Below, one piece after another: positions 1 through 9,017 of a stretch of DNA of 64,000 bases (position 1 is the stretch's first letter; each line of letters opens with the position of its first letter). The translations under genes were made by a program, and so were the position numbers. The notes under the pieces are model-generated. The model ran no database searches and was not told the origin of the DNA. It saw nothing but the letters and a program-made list of their open reading frames with translations. Source of the DNA: JBCDCP01 sp039181495 (GTDB lineage: Bacteria > Pseudomonadota > Alphaproteobacteria > Rhizobiales > Tepidamorphaceae); assembly GCA_039181495.1 (NCBI GenBank), contig JBCDCP010000001.1, positions 1 through 64,000 of the forward strand, read 5' to 3'.

Positions 1-65
1 GGGGCGGTCTCGAAAACCGTTGTGCGCTTTGCGTACCCAGGGTTCGAATCCCTGTCTCTCCGCCA
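1..65 (+). tRNA. tRNA-Ser (anticodon CGA), 3' part
   Basis: This is the 3' two thirds of a class II tRNA cut by the window edge. An anticodon stem (CGGT paired with ACCG) encloses the loop CTCGAAA, giving anticodon CGA. A long variable arm follows, then a T arm with GGTTCGAATCC, the acceptor 3' strand CTCTCCG and an encoded CCA at 63-65. The long variable arm and the anticodon together indicate serine. The D arm and 5' acceptor strand lie outside the window. Confidence 0.92.
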
Positions 66-198
66 TCTTGTCCCTTCCATTACAGATGACAGTTTCCTGT
101 CGGTGTCGATTGAGAGGCCAACGGACATCTACTGCGACCCAGGGCAGCTCTGTGCTAGGCTCTCTCGGCCAAACATCGAAATCCGGGGGGGAACGTAG

Positions 199-2619
199 AT
201 GTACCATTTGCTCGCCACTGCCGCTGCCGCTGCCTTTGCGGGTTCCGTGCTGATTGTTCCTGATGCCCATGCCAATGCCGTCGAGGATTGCGACCGGTTG
301 GCGGCTTCGCCCTATGACAGCGAAAAGACAGGGGATGGCGTCGTTCGTGATCTGCTTCAGGGGCAAGCGGAAGACGCCATCGCGCGCTGTCGGGAGGCGG
401 TTGAGGCAGAGCCCGACCTTGCGCGCCTGAAATTCCAGCTCGGCCGCGCGCTGCAGGCTGCGGGAAACGATGCCGAAGCCTCGGAGTGGTTTGAGCGGGT
501 GGCCGGACCGGACTACCCCGCCGCCATCGCCGCGCTGGCGGGAATGTATGCGCGAGGCGAAGGTCTTGCGAAAAGCCAGCCGAAGGCGTTGGAGATGGCC
601 CGCAGCGCGGCCGACACCGGCAATGCTGATGGCATGTACTGGCTTGGCTTTCTCTACCGCGAGGATGGTGATTTCGATGAAGCTCGGCGCTACTTCCTGC
701 GCGCTGCCGATCGTGGGCATCCCGACGCGATGATCGCCCTAGGTGAACTCTATTCGATCGGACAAGGCGTTGAGGTCAATCGCCAGCGGGCGCAGGCCTG
801 GTTCGACCAGGCCGCTAACAAGGGCGCCCGCAAGGTGGGCGCGGGCGACCTCACCGAAGCCCTCGTTGAGGAGGCACGCGAAACCGATGACCCTGCGCAG
901 GCTTTCGCTTCCTTCGTAAGGGCCGCGGAAGCGGGCAGTGCCGAGGCCATGTATGAGGTCGGTCGCGCATATTCGGATGGGCGCGGCATCGGCGAGAGTG
1001 CCTCTGAGGCAGCCGCTTGGTGGCGCAAGGCTGCTGAGTCCGGCAACGTTGACGCAATGGCAGCGCTTGGCCGCGCGCACTATGACGGTACGGGCGTAGG
1101 ACGAGATAACGACGAGGCTGTCAAATGGTGGCGTCGGGCGGCGCAGGCCGGCAACAATGCTGCGATGAAAGGGCTTGGCGATGCCTACTACTATGGGCGC
1201 GGGGTTCCCGAAGACGACCGAGAGTCTCTCGCATGGTATCTGCGCGCCGCCGAAGGCGGTCACGTGCGGGCAATGTTCGACGTTGGCTATGCCTATGAGC
1301 ACGGAGTAGGTGCCGACAAAGACTTGCGAGAGGCCGTTCGCTGGTACCAGCGAGGTGCCGACGCAGGCTCCGGCATTGCGATGGATAGCCTCGCCGATGC
1401 CCATTACTTCGGAGAGGGGGTCCCGGAAGACCGAAAGGAAGCTCTTCGCTGGTATATGAGGGCTTTCGATGCCGGTTACGTCGATTCCAGCTTTGACGTT
1501 GGTTATGCTTATGAGGAGGGTGCCGGCGCAGTCCAGGACCTCGACGAAGCTGCCCGCTGGTATCGCAAAGGTGCCGACGCCGGGTCGGGCATTGCGATGG
1601 ATAGTCTTGCTGACGCCTATTTCTCTGGAGAGGGCGTCTCGCAAGACCAGGAAGAAGCCCTCCGCTGGTACAAGGCGGCTTTCGATGCTGGCTACACCAG
1701 CTCCAGCTATGACATTGGGTATGCTTACGAAGAGGGGGCCGGCGCAGCCCAGGACCTAGAGGAAGCTGCCCGTTGGTATCGCAAGGGTGCCGATGCCGGA
1801 TCGGGCATTGCGATGGATAGCCTTGCGGACGCTTACTACTACGGGGAAGGCGTCTCACAAGACCAGGAAGAAGCCTTTCGCTGGTACATGAAGGCTTTCG
1901 ATGCGGGTTACACCAGCTCCAGCTATGACATTGGTTACGCTTACGAAGAGGGCGCTGGCGCAGCCCAAGACCTAGAGGAAGCTGTCCGGTGGTATCGCAA
2001 GGGTGCCGACGCCGGGTCGGGCATTGCTATGGATAGCCTCGCGGACGCTTACTACTACGGACAGGGCGTCTCAGAAGACCAAGAGGAAGCCTTTCGGTGG
2101 TACATGAAAGCTTTTGATGCCGGCTATACTAGCTCAAGCTACGATATCGGCTACGCGTATCATCTTGGTAATGGATCCGTGCGGGACTTCGAAAAAGCAC
2201 TGCAGTGGTATCGTACCGCAGCTGACGATGGAATTGCCGCAGCCAAGAATCAAATCGGATATATGTATAATAACGGCCAAGGTGTTCGCGAAGACCACGA
2301 TGAAGCCGAGAGGTGGTTTATCGAGGCAGCTGAAGACAATGACGAGGCTGCGATGTGGAACCTCGTCATTCTCTACGATGAAGGCGACCTTGGCAGAGTA
2401 TATCCTCGCAAAGCAGCACGATACCTGATTGAGGCTGCCGAAAATGGCGAGGAGAAATCGCGGGATTTGTTGCTGAACAGGATGAATGGTTACACGACGT
2501 CAGAAACACGTCGTGCGGTCCAGCGCATTCTTGCGGATCGGGGCGTCTACAATGGTCCCATCGACGGCGATTTCGGACGCGGTTCGCGTCGAGCGGTGGA
2601 GCAACTGCTGGACGAATAG
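199..2619 (+). CDS. Exported Sel1/TPR-repeat protein with C-terminal peptidoglycan-binding-like module
   Basis: This 806-residue protein begins with a signal peptide (hydrophobic Ala-rich stretch, likely cleavage after AHA near residue 26), so it probably acts in the periplasm or cell envelope. The body is a long array of Sel1-type repeats of about 36 residues, recognisable by the A..W..KAA..G and G.GV..D..EA patterns. The last 40 residues (AVQRILADRGVYNGPIDG and onward) resemble a PG_binding_1 module. Sel1 proteins generally scaffold protein complexes, and the precise partner here is unknown. A run of G before the ATG gives a good ribosome site. Four central repeat pairs are nearly identical at DNA level, which suggests recent tandem duplication. 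Confidence 0.85.
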   Translation: MYHLLATAAAAAFAGSVLIVPDAHANAVEDCDRLAASPYDSEKTGDGVVRDLLQGQAEDAIARCREAVEAEPDLARLKFQLGRALQAAGNDAEASEWFERVAGPDYPAAIAALAGMYARGEGLAKSQPKALEMARSAADTGNADGMYWLGFLYREDGDFDEARRYFLRAADRGHPDAMIALGELYSIGQGVEVNRQRAQAWFDQAANKGARKVGAGDLTEALVEEARETDDPAQAFASFVRAAEAGSAEAMYEVGRAYSDGRGIGESASEAAAWWRKAAESGNVDAMAALGRAHYDGTGVGRDNDEAVKWWRRAAQAGNNAAMKGLGDAYYYGRGVPEDDRESLAWYLRAAEGGHVRAMFDVGYAYEHGVGADKDLREAVRWYQRGADAGSGIAMDSLADAHYFGEGVPEDRKEALRWYMRAFDAGYVDSSFDVGYAYEEGAGAVQDLDEAARWYRKGADAGSGIAMDSLADAYFSGEGVSQDQEEALRWYKAAFDAGYTSSSYDIGYAYEEGAGAAQDLEEAARWYRKGADAGSGIAMDSLADAYYYGEGVSQDQEEAFRWYMKAFDAGYTSSSYDIGYAYEEGAGAAQDLEEAVRWYRKGADAGSGIAMDSLADAYYYGQGVSEDQEEAFRWYMKAFDAGYTSSSYDIGYAYHLGNGSVRDFEKALQWYRTAADDGIAAAKNQIGYMYNNGQGVREDHDEAERWFIEAAEDNDEAAMWNLVILYDEGDLGRVYPRKAARYLIEAAENGEEKSRDLLLNRMNGYTTSETRRAVQRILADRGVYNGPIDGDFGRGSRRAVEQLLDE
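1465..2175 (+). repeat. 216-bp tandem repeat inside the Sel1 gene
   Basis: A 72-codon unit starting with the codons for FDAGY recurs at about 1465, 1681, 1897 and (in part) 2112, so the period is 216 bp. The middle copies are almost identical, while the first and last have diverged. Each unit equals two Sel1 repeats. This is in-frame expansion within the gene rather than an intergenic repeat. Confidence 0.85.
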
Positions 2620-2954
2620 CGCTGCAATTCAGGCAGCAAACTGGAGTACGCTCTTGCCCGCGGACTGCCTGCACATCGGAAAGCGGTGAAAAGCACGAAG
2701 GTCAGGGTTGAGCACATTGCCAATGCTCGGCTGCAGTTAGACTTCCGCGTTGCACAGGCTTGATAGCAGGCATTCGTTGCGTTGTGCGTGGCTTGCTTTC
2801 CAGGATCGCTCTCGCTGCGAGTGCGCCCTGATGCCTATCTCGTTGGGCTTCCCGGAAACACGTAATCGCCCCAAAACTAGCACGACAGGGCCTTCGTTCT
2901 GCCGTCAAGCGGGATCATTCCGCGGCAATCGAAATCAACACATGGCCCACGTTC
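2620..2954. other. Intergenic gap with no recognised gene
   Basis: This 335-bp stretch lies between the Sel1 gene and the RlpA-like gene. I see no convincing reading frame, RNA gene or terminator hairpin. It presumably contains the promoter of the downstream gene. Confidence 0.5.
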
Positions 2955-3353
2955 ATGACATTGCACTTGAAAACGATGGCGGTCGTCGTCACCGCCTGTC
3001 TCGGTCTTGCCCTCACGATCGGCGCGGCTGATGCCGCGCAAACGGAAGGATCAGCATCCTGGTACTGTGCGGAACTGCATGGCAACAAGACTGCAAACGG
3101 CGAGCGCTTCGACAAGGGCGCCTACACCGCCGCCCACCGCAGCCTCGCCTTCGGTACACGTGTTTGCGTTGAAAATCAGATCAATGGCCGGGGTGTAACC
3201 GTCCGCATCAACGACCGTGGCCCATTCACGCGCAAGCGCATCATCGACGTTTCCCAGGCAGCAGCGACCCGACTTGGTATGGTCTCGCGCGGGACTGCTC
3301 CCGTTCGTTTGCGCATTCTGAAGTCGAACGCCAAACCTGGCCAGGCCTGCTAG
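2955..3353 (+). CDS. RlpA-like septal ring / DPBB-domain lipoprotein-family protein
   Basis: This 132-residue protein has an N-terminal signal peptide (TMAVVVTACLGLALTIGAAD, cleavage near residue 28). A single double-psi beta-barrel domain follows, with the RlpA signatures SWYC, GNKTANGERFDKGAYTAAHR, LAFGTRV, VTVRINDRGPF and RIIDVSQAAA. RlpA-type proteins bind or cleave denuded glycan strands of peptidoglycan at the septum. This copy lacks the C-terminal SPOR domain of full-length RlpA and has no lipobox, so it is a short periplasmic variant. It follows an envelope Sel1 protein, but the 335-bp gap argues against a shared operon. Confidence 0.85.
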   Translation: MTLHLKTMAVVVTACLGLALTIGAADAAQTEGSASWYCAELHGNKTANGERFDKGAYTAAHRSLAFGTRVCVENQINGRGVTVRINDRGPFTRKRIIDVSQAAATRLGMVSRGTAPVRLRILKSNAKPGQAC

Positions 3354-3503
3354 TCGCCTGCAGCGTCTTCCAGGCGGGTCGGCACAATCACGGCGATTTG
3401 CCTGAGGCCGTTTCCGGTGTTCTGTCCCTCTCGGTGTAGGGCCTTGATTTACCCTGGTCAGGCCCTTTGTTGGTGGAGCGGGACACCAGAGAAGGGCCAG
3501 GAT

Positions 3504-4166
3504 TTGAAGCGCGCAATCATTATCGGGTCGTCTGGTGGGATCGGAGCCGCCATCAGCTCCGCGCTTACAGCGCGCGGCGTTCAAGTAACGGGCTTGTCGC
3601 GAACTACGCACGGCCTGGACGTGACCGATCCACCGTCAGTCGAGCGTGTGCTCGGCGCGCAGGAAGGTCCATTTGATTTGCTGATGGTGGCCTCGGGGGT
3701 TCTGGCCCCGTCGGGCTCTCGGCCAGAAAAATCACTCGACCAGATCGATGCGGCAGAGATGGCTCATGTCATGGCCGTCAACGCGATTGGCCCCGCGCTC
3801 ATCCTCCGTCATGCTCCGCGGCTGTTGCCAGTGGACAGCCAGGCGATCGTCGCGGTGCTGACGGCCCGCGTTGGCTCGATTGCCGACAACCATTTGGGCG
3901 GCTGGTACTCTTATCGAGCCTCCAAGGCTGCGGCGAACCAAGTGGTTAGGACAGCGGCGATCGAGATCGGTCGAAAACGCAAGCATGCGATCGTTGTCGC
4001 GCTGCATCCTGGCACGGTGGAAACCGCCTTCACGCAAGCCTACGGCAACCACGCTAAGGTTGCGCCAGATGAGGCCGCACAGAACCTCCTGCACGTCATG
4101 GACGGGCTCACGTCTTCTGATACCGGCGGCTTCTTCGACTGGCGTGGTGAGCGGGTGCCCTGGTGA
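3504..4166 (+). CDS. Short-chain dehydrogenase/reductase
   Basis: This is an SDR-family oxidoreductase of about 220 residues. A TTG start is chosen because AGAAGG lies 8 nt upstream and the glycine-rich nucleotide motif (IIIGSSGGIGAAI) begins four residues later. Starting at the upstream in-frame ATG at 3417 would add an unrelated tail. The protein has the NAG-like position (VMAVNAIGPAL), a catalytic YSYRASKAA motif (YxxxK) and a PGTVETAF segment. The short length and C-factor-like layout resemble CsgA-type SDRs. The substrate cannot be inferred from context. Confidence 0.8.
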   Translation: MKRAIIIGSSGGIGAAISSALTARGVQVTGLSRTTHGLDVTDPPSVERVLGAQEGPFDLLMVASGVLAPSGSRPEKSLDQIDAAEMAHVMAVNAIGPALILRHAPRLLPVDSQAIVAVLTARVGSIADNHLGGWYSYRASKAAANQVVRTAAIEIGRKRKHAIVVALHPGTVETAFTQAYGNHAKVAPDEAAQNLLHVMDGLTSSDTGGFFDWRGERVPW

Positions 4167-4290
4167 CACCACTTGGAACGTTAGATTCTGATCAAGGTGA
4201 TGTTGCGGAGTGGCAGCTTGCGAGGTCATCGCGCCCGGCAAACTCATTGCTTTAGGCCCAAAAATCTCTTTCGTGCATTGTCTGCTGTTC

Positions 4291-4731
4291 TCAGACGTTT
4301 AGGCCTTCTGCGCAGGCACGAAACTCGCGGACGGCTGGAGCCGCGCCGGCGAGTGACACGGCAACGGCTTGATCCCCCAGAAGTGCTCTGGCGGTGTGGT
4401 TGAATTCAAGGCCGTTCAGAACATTGCCGAAACCTGTATCGTTGACCGAGACTGTTGCGCCATCTCCCGAGATCACGTGGCGGTCAGTTGTGATTGTGTT
4501 GCCCCTTGGCCCCTCGAAACGCATGGCAAAGATCGAGCCTTGCCGCCACGCACGGCTTAACGTGATCGCTATGGAGTATTCTGGAATTGCCGGATCGTAG
4601 GTGAGACGAACAGACGCGTTCTCACCGTCATGGACCAATTCACATATACGGCCCGACCGGGCTTCCCAGGCCAATGCCGGCGCAGTGGTCAGCAACAGAA
4701 TGGCAATGACGCGTAACATCCTGCTTCGCAT
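4291..4731 (-). CDS. Small exported protein of unknown function
   Basis: This 146-residue reading frame begins with a clear signal peptide (MRSRMLRVIAILLLTTAPAL, cleavage after ALA). The mature part is about 120 residues with two cysteines (RICELV and FRACAEG), one near each end, that could form a disulfide. No domain is recognised. ATG codons at 4731 and 4719 are both possible starts. The first is preferred because it gives a charged n-region. The gene is alone on its strand, convergent with the SDR gene. Confidence 0.6.
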   Translation of the reverse strand: MRSRMLRVIAILLLTTAPALAWEARSGRICELVHDGENASVRLTYDPAIPEYSIAITLSRAWRQGSIFAMRFEGPRGNTITTDRHVISGDGATVSVNDTGFGNVLNGLEFNHTARALLGDQAVAVSLAGAAPAVREFRACAEGLNV

Positions 4732-5399
4732 AACATATTGCGGGGTAACCGTTTCAAGAAAGGACACAGAGGTGGTTGCGGCAAGTGAAACCGTTGTCCG
4801 ACGATAGACTCTAATTCTGTTGTTTGCCCGCTGTCTGCCGACGCTCATTCCAAGTCTGCGTTCGACACCTGGCAGACCGTGAGACCAGCTCAGATTTCTC
4901 TCCGAACCAATATTCGACCATTCCAAGAAAGTTAGTTTTCAGTCCTTGAGAACGGCTCATATGAAGCCAGGGGAAATTGATCACTCCCCAGAGTCCCTCA
5001 TGGGCTTCCGCCATATTTTCCCTGAACCGAAATCATCATCTGGTCGCCATTTGATCGGTTCATTCGGATGGAACGAGATACATTGACCGTTTGAGTATTG
5101 AACCATCGCGCCACCTTGACTGCAAAGGGGCCCCGAAATGCAAATGACGCGCGGCTGTTTTGTTGGTTTGTCATCGGTGCAAGCCATGGCCGCCTCTTCA
5201 AATCCAAAAGGGATTCATAACTGAAGCCCCGCCACACGGCGAGTGCGCTTCGACCCTTGAGGATGTAAGGCAGATAAAGGGAGATATGACAATTTCCCAG
5301 CTGCCGACACTAGCCCATTCCGAAAACAACCTGTTCTGACAAGTCGTTTTCCGCTTGAGCCGTCGTTGGAATGTCGGTTCCAGGCGGAAAACAGAGGAC
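4732..5399. other. Gene-poor stretch
   Basis: About 670 bp hold only short, uncharacteristic reading frames on both strands. No RNA gene or mobile-element end was recognised. Together with the adjacent MerR remnant this looks like decaying sequence. Confidence 0.5.
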
Positions 5400-5774
5400 C
5401 TTTGCTATTACTAGACGCGTTCATGAGAACGCCGCCCGCACAGGCGTGAAACCCTCAGCGCTTCGCCATTATGAAAGCGTAGGCCTCATTCAGTCGGAGC
5501 GCCGGAAGGGCTGCGACGCCAGTATGATCCGACAGTTCTGCAGAGGTTGTCGCTGATATCTTTTGGAAAGACCGCCGGCTTTTCGCTTGGCGAGGTTGTC
5601 TCGATCTTCAAGCTCGGCCAACTCATCCAGCTGCCACGCGATCATATCAAGGAATGAGCAGATGCTCTCGAGAGTGAGATCGCGCGACTGGAGACCGAAG
5701 TGCGCTTACCGCGGCACGTTGCTCCGGGGCTCCTTTGGAAGAGCAAGCCTTTTCGCCAGTCCTTAGATGAATAA
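5400..5774 (+). pseudogene. Frameshifted MerR-family regulator remnant
   Basis: Three pieces in different frames together read as a MerR-type activator. The first, around 5430-5505, encodes ARTGVKPSALRHYESVGLI, the winged-helix N-terminus. After a shift near 5505-5522, the frame starting at 5522 reads YDPTVLQRLSLISFG and FSLGEVVSIF, the second half of the DNA-binding domain, and ends at a stop near 5657. A further shift gives DALESEIARLETEVR, the dimerisation helix, which runs to a stop at 5774. No intact frame spans it, so it is non-functional unless these are sequencing errors. Its 3' end overlaps the end of the convergent transporter gene. Confidence 0.75.
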
Positions 5775-7733
5775 CCCCGATGGTAGCGGGACGCTCAGCA
5801 GATTTCTGAAGCTGAAGGTGAACAGCAAGATCGTTGCGACTACGCCGATGGTCAGCAGCAGCCAGTACTGAGCCGAGGCCTTCTTGTGCTGAGCCACCAG
5901 CATCAGGGCCAGACCCATGGCGAGGCCAGCCAGTCCAAAGCCTAGAGTCGAAATCAGGGTTACCGCCCCGAACATGATTGCAGGGACGGCGACCCGTCGC
6001 GGGACGGATCCCGCGGCTGCTTCTTCCACCACTTCCCGCGTGATCAGCAGCTTGACAATAGCGATCACAACGAAGGCCAGCATTCCATAGGCAATCGTGC
6101 GCGGGAAAACGGCCGCATCGGCATTGAGCGAAGCGCTTTGCATGACGACGACAAGGCCGATCGTACCGAACGCGGCAAAGGAAAGAAGATCGCGGAGGAT
6201 CGCGCCAGAGGGTGCTGCCTGCCGATCCGGCACTGGCTCCGTCGAGGAACGCTGGACCAGTCTGCGGACTTGCGGCAGGAACGGATAGATGAAGCTGATA
6301 AGCGTCATGGCGATGATGGCCATGGAAAGCGGCCGCCCGAAGAACTGTCCCCACAGATCGCCGATTGCGTCCCCGATCGTCCAGCTTTGAACGAACCCTT
6401 GCTCGGCAATGCGGCCGAGAATGAGCCCCAGAACGATGGGGGATACGGAAAACCCGCGCTTGGTTGCGATCCATCCAATCACCCCCAGAATGATCATGAT
6501 GGCGATGTCAGAGATGCTGTTGCGGATCGCAAAGGTTCCAATCACCGTCATGAAGGCGACGACGGGAACCAGAACCGATTTGGGCGCGCGGACGATCGCG
6601 CCGTAGGCAAAGCGCCCGATCAATAGGCCCACTGGTAGCATCAGGATGGTGGCCAGGATCAGCCCGAAGATGAAGGTGTAGACGATGTTGGCGCCGTCAG
6701 AGAACAGCGTAGGTCCGGTCCTGACCCCCTGAACAAGCAGAGCTCCCAGTATGACCGCATCCGGCGGTGTGCCGGGAATGCCGAGGACGAGCGTGGGGAT
6801 GAACCCGCCCCCGACCGTGGCATTGTTGGCGGACTCCGTCGCCACGATGCCGCCGGGATTGCCCTCGCCGAATTTTTCGTCGCCTTTGCCAACGCGCCTG
6901 GCTTCAGAATAAGCCACAAGACCTGCGATCGACCCGCCTGCGCCGGGCAGCGCGCCAACCAATGTGCCGATGGCGGAGCTGCGCAGCACATTGATCTTGT
7001 TCAGCATCAATTTTCCGAAGGCTTCCGGGAGGCGAAAGCCGCGCCCTTTTTCCGGCGCCTCCAGATGGCGCGTGGGCGTCGCCACGAGGTCGATCAACAC
7101 CGGGATGCAATAAAGGCCGATCAGTGCGGAAACGATTTCGATCCCGCCCAGCAAGGTTTGCGAGCCGAAAGTGAAGCGCACCTCCGCGCTGGTTTCCGAG
7201 ATGCCGATCATCGCGAGCAGAAGGCCGAAGCAGGCGCCAATCACGCCTTTGAGAAAATCCCCGGTCGATAGCGCCGCGATAAGCGAAAGGCCGAAAATTG
7301 CTAGCCAGAAATACTCCACCGGCCCGAAGGCGAGCGCGGCCTCGGCCAGTGGCGGCGCGAGCATCAGAAGAGCGAAAGCGCCAACCAGGCCACCAACGAC
7401 AGACGAAAGGCAGGCCACCGAGACGGCCAGATCACCATCGCCCCTGCGGGCCATCGGGTAGCCGTCAAAGGTCGTCGCGATGGCCGAAGGGGTGCCAGGT
7501 GTGTTGAGCAGGATAGCGGCATAAGCACCGCCATAGATCGCGCCGGTATAGATCGCGCCCATCAGGATCAGAGCGCTGTCGGGCGCCATGGAAAAGGTAA
7601 TCGGCACGAGAACGGCAACGGCCATTGTCGCGGTCAAGCCAGGAATGGAGCCGATGATTGTACCGGCTGCCACGCCGGCCAGCGCAAGAATGAGGTTAAG
7701 TGGCGTGAAGGCCGAAATCAGGTAGTCGAGCAA
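5763..7733 (-). CDS. Tripartite tricarboxylate transporter permease, fused TctA-TctB
   Basis: This 656-residue inner-membrane protein corresponds to the large TctA permease over roughly residues 1-500, with the family signatures GTIIGSIPGLTATMAVAVL and YGGAYAAILLNTPGTPSA and the second half-repeat GALPGAGGSIAGLVAYSEA and LGIPGTPPDAVILGALL. A further 140 residues with four predicted membrane segments correspond to the small TctB subunit, normally a separate gene. TTT systems import carboxylates with an extracytoplasmic binding protein. The upstream TctC and the tartrate dehydratase suggest tartrate or a related hydroxy acid as substrate, which is inference. Confidence 0.9.
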   Translation of the reverse strand: MLDYLISAFTPLNLILALAGVAAGTIIGSIPGLTATMAVAVLVPITFSMAPDSALILMGAIYTGAIYGGAYAAILLNTPGTPSAIATTFDGYPMARRGDGDLAVSVACLSSVVGGLVGAFALLMLAPPLAEAALAFGPVEYFWLAIFGLSLIAALSTGDFLKGVIGACFGLLLAMIGISETSAEVRFTFGSQTLLGGIEIVSALIGLYCIPVLIDLVATPTRHLEAPEKGRGFRLPEAFGKLMLNKINVLRSSAIGTLVGALPGAGGSIAGLVAYSEARRVGKGDEKFGEGNPGGIVATESANNATVGGGFIPTLVLGIPGTPPDAVILGALLVQGVRTGPTLFSDGANIVYTFIFGLILATILMLPVGLLIGRFAYGAIVRAPKSVLVPVVAFMTVIGTFAIRNSISDIAIMIILGVIGWIATKRGFSVSPIVLGLILGRIAEQGFVQSWTIGDAIGDLWGQFFGRPLSMAIIAMTLISFIYPFLPQVRRLVQRSSTEPVPDRQAAPSGAILRDLLSFAAFGTIGLVVVMQSASLNADAAVFPRTIAYGMLAFVVIAIVKLLITREVVEEAAAGSVPRRVAVPAIMFGAVTLISTLGFGLAGLAMGLALMLVAQHKKASAQYWLLLTIGVVATILLFTFSFRNLLSVPLPSGLFI

Positions 7734-7808
7734 AGAAGGTCTCCGTCTTACCCGAGTTCAGACGTTCATGTTTGCTACATAGCCACGGGTCACGGTGTGG
7801 AATGAAAA

Positions 7809-7837
7809 GGGCGGCCCGCTTCTTGTGAGGGCCGCCC
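7809..7837 (-). terminator. Hairpin with T-run between tctC and tctAB
   Basis: A perfect 9-bp GC-rich stem (GGGCGGCCC pairing with GGGCCGCCC, 11-nt loop) lies in the gap after tctC. On the minus strand it is followed by TTTTC. It may be a partial terminator or an mRNA-stabilising hairpin that keeps the binding protein more abundant than the permease. Confidence 0.7.
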
Positions 7838-7858
7838 AAAGATCTTCGTCGCGTCAGA

Positions 7859-8818
7859 TCAATTGATGACGCCTGCACTCTTGGCTGCAGCGGTGTACTC
7901 CTCGGCGCGTGCGGCAAGCCATGCGTCCATGTCCGCACCATAGCCCACATCCATAAGCGCGAACCCGCCATCGAGCATCTGCTTCTGGAAGGCCGGATCG
8001 GCATTGATCTCTGCAATCATGCCCGCCAGCTTTTCGCGGATGTCTTCCGGGGTTGAGCTGGGGACGGCAATGCCGCGATAGGCACCTGAGACGATGTCGA
8101 AACCGAGCTCCTTGAAGGTCGGCACGTCTGGGAACGCTGGATGTCGTTCGTCCATGGCCACCGCAAGCATACGGACTTTATCGCCCTGTTTAGCGCCGAC
8201 GGTCGTGTAACCCCATTGCGCGCCAACCTGATTGCCCAAAAGCGCGGTTGTCGATGCGCCTGTGCCCTTGAACGCCACATAGGTTGTTTCAACGCCTGCC
8301 ATCTGATCAAAGCGCACTTGTGCCAGATGGTTTGCCGTGCCTTTGCCCGAGCCCGACATTGTCAGCTTTTTCGGGTTGGCTTTGGCAAAGTCGATCAGGT
8401 CCTGCAGCGTATTGATATCGCTATCGGCATTCACCACGATCGCGTCCGGCGTGTAGTGGAACATGTAGATCGCTGTGATGTCCTCGGTCTTGAAACCGAC
8501 ATCGCCCTGCTGGGGCTTAATGACGATATGCGGCAGGTTGATCCCCATAATGGAATGGCCATCGCCTGCCATCGTATTCAGCTGGGACCAGCCAACCGCG
8601 CCGCCACCGCCGGGCTTGTAGGAGACGACGAGCTCCTGGCCGAACTTGTCCTTGAAGTAGGACTGTTGAAACCGCGCAGTTATGTCGGATTCACCGCCAG
8701 GGCCAAAGGGGATCACATAGTCGACGGATTTCGAGGGGTAGTCCGCAGCCTGCGCCGTGACCGTGGCGAGGCCGAGCGTGGCAGCGCCAAGCGCTGCGAT
8801 CAGTGTCGTTCTGAACAT
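7859..8818 (-). CDS. Tripartite tricarboxylate transporter substrate-binding protein (TctC/Bug family)
   Basis: This 319-residue periplasmic solute receptor has a signal peptide ending at AQA near residue 25. The mature start DYPSKSVDYVIPFGPGGESD is the classical Bug/TctC N-terminal ligand loop. The GKGTANHLAQVRF segment and GTGASTTALLGNQVGAQW also fit the family. The ribosome site GGAGGAAATAG directly precedes the ATG. It lies just upstream of the fused TctA-TctB permease on the same strand, so the two form a complete TTT system. Ligand is inferred as tartrate or a similar carboxylate from the adjacent catabolic genes. Confidence 0.92.
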   Translation of the reverse strand: MFRTTLIAALGAATLGLATVTAQAADYPSKSVDYVIPFGPGGESDITARFQQSYFKDKFGQELVVSYKPGGGGAVGWSQLNTMAGDGHSIMGINLPHIVIKPQQGDVGFKTEDITAIYMFHYTPDAIVVNADSDINTLQDLIDFAKANPKKLTMSGSGKGTANHLAQVRFDQMAGVETTYVAFKGTGASTTALLGNQVGAQWGYTTVGAKQGDKVRMLAVAMDERHPAFPDVPTFKELGFDIVSGAYRGIAVPSSTPEDIREKLAGMIAEINADPAFQKQMLDGGFALMDVGYGADMDAWLAARAEEYTAAAKSAGVIN

Positions 8819-9017
8819 CTATTTCCTCCGTTTGGGTGTCCTGCTCGTTTGTTGGCAGGACCTTATCTGCGTTCTTTGCAGCGCAAAGGCCGCTCATTGG
8901 AACCGAGAATTTTAGCTGATCAGACCGATGGCATTTTAGCAAGTTGCCTCAGCCCGATAGCGCCAAGGCGTCGGTTTCAAGGCAGCTGAAAAGCCGGGAT
9001 CTGCAACCAGCGGGGAA

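Noticed and set aside
739..1644. Long minus-strand reading frame over the Sel1 gene
   Set aside because: It is antisense to an intact repeat gene and arises from its repetitive codons; no family features or ribosome site.
8141..8989. Plus-strand frame opposite tctC
   Set aside because: Antisense shadow of the solute receptor gene without any family signature.
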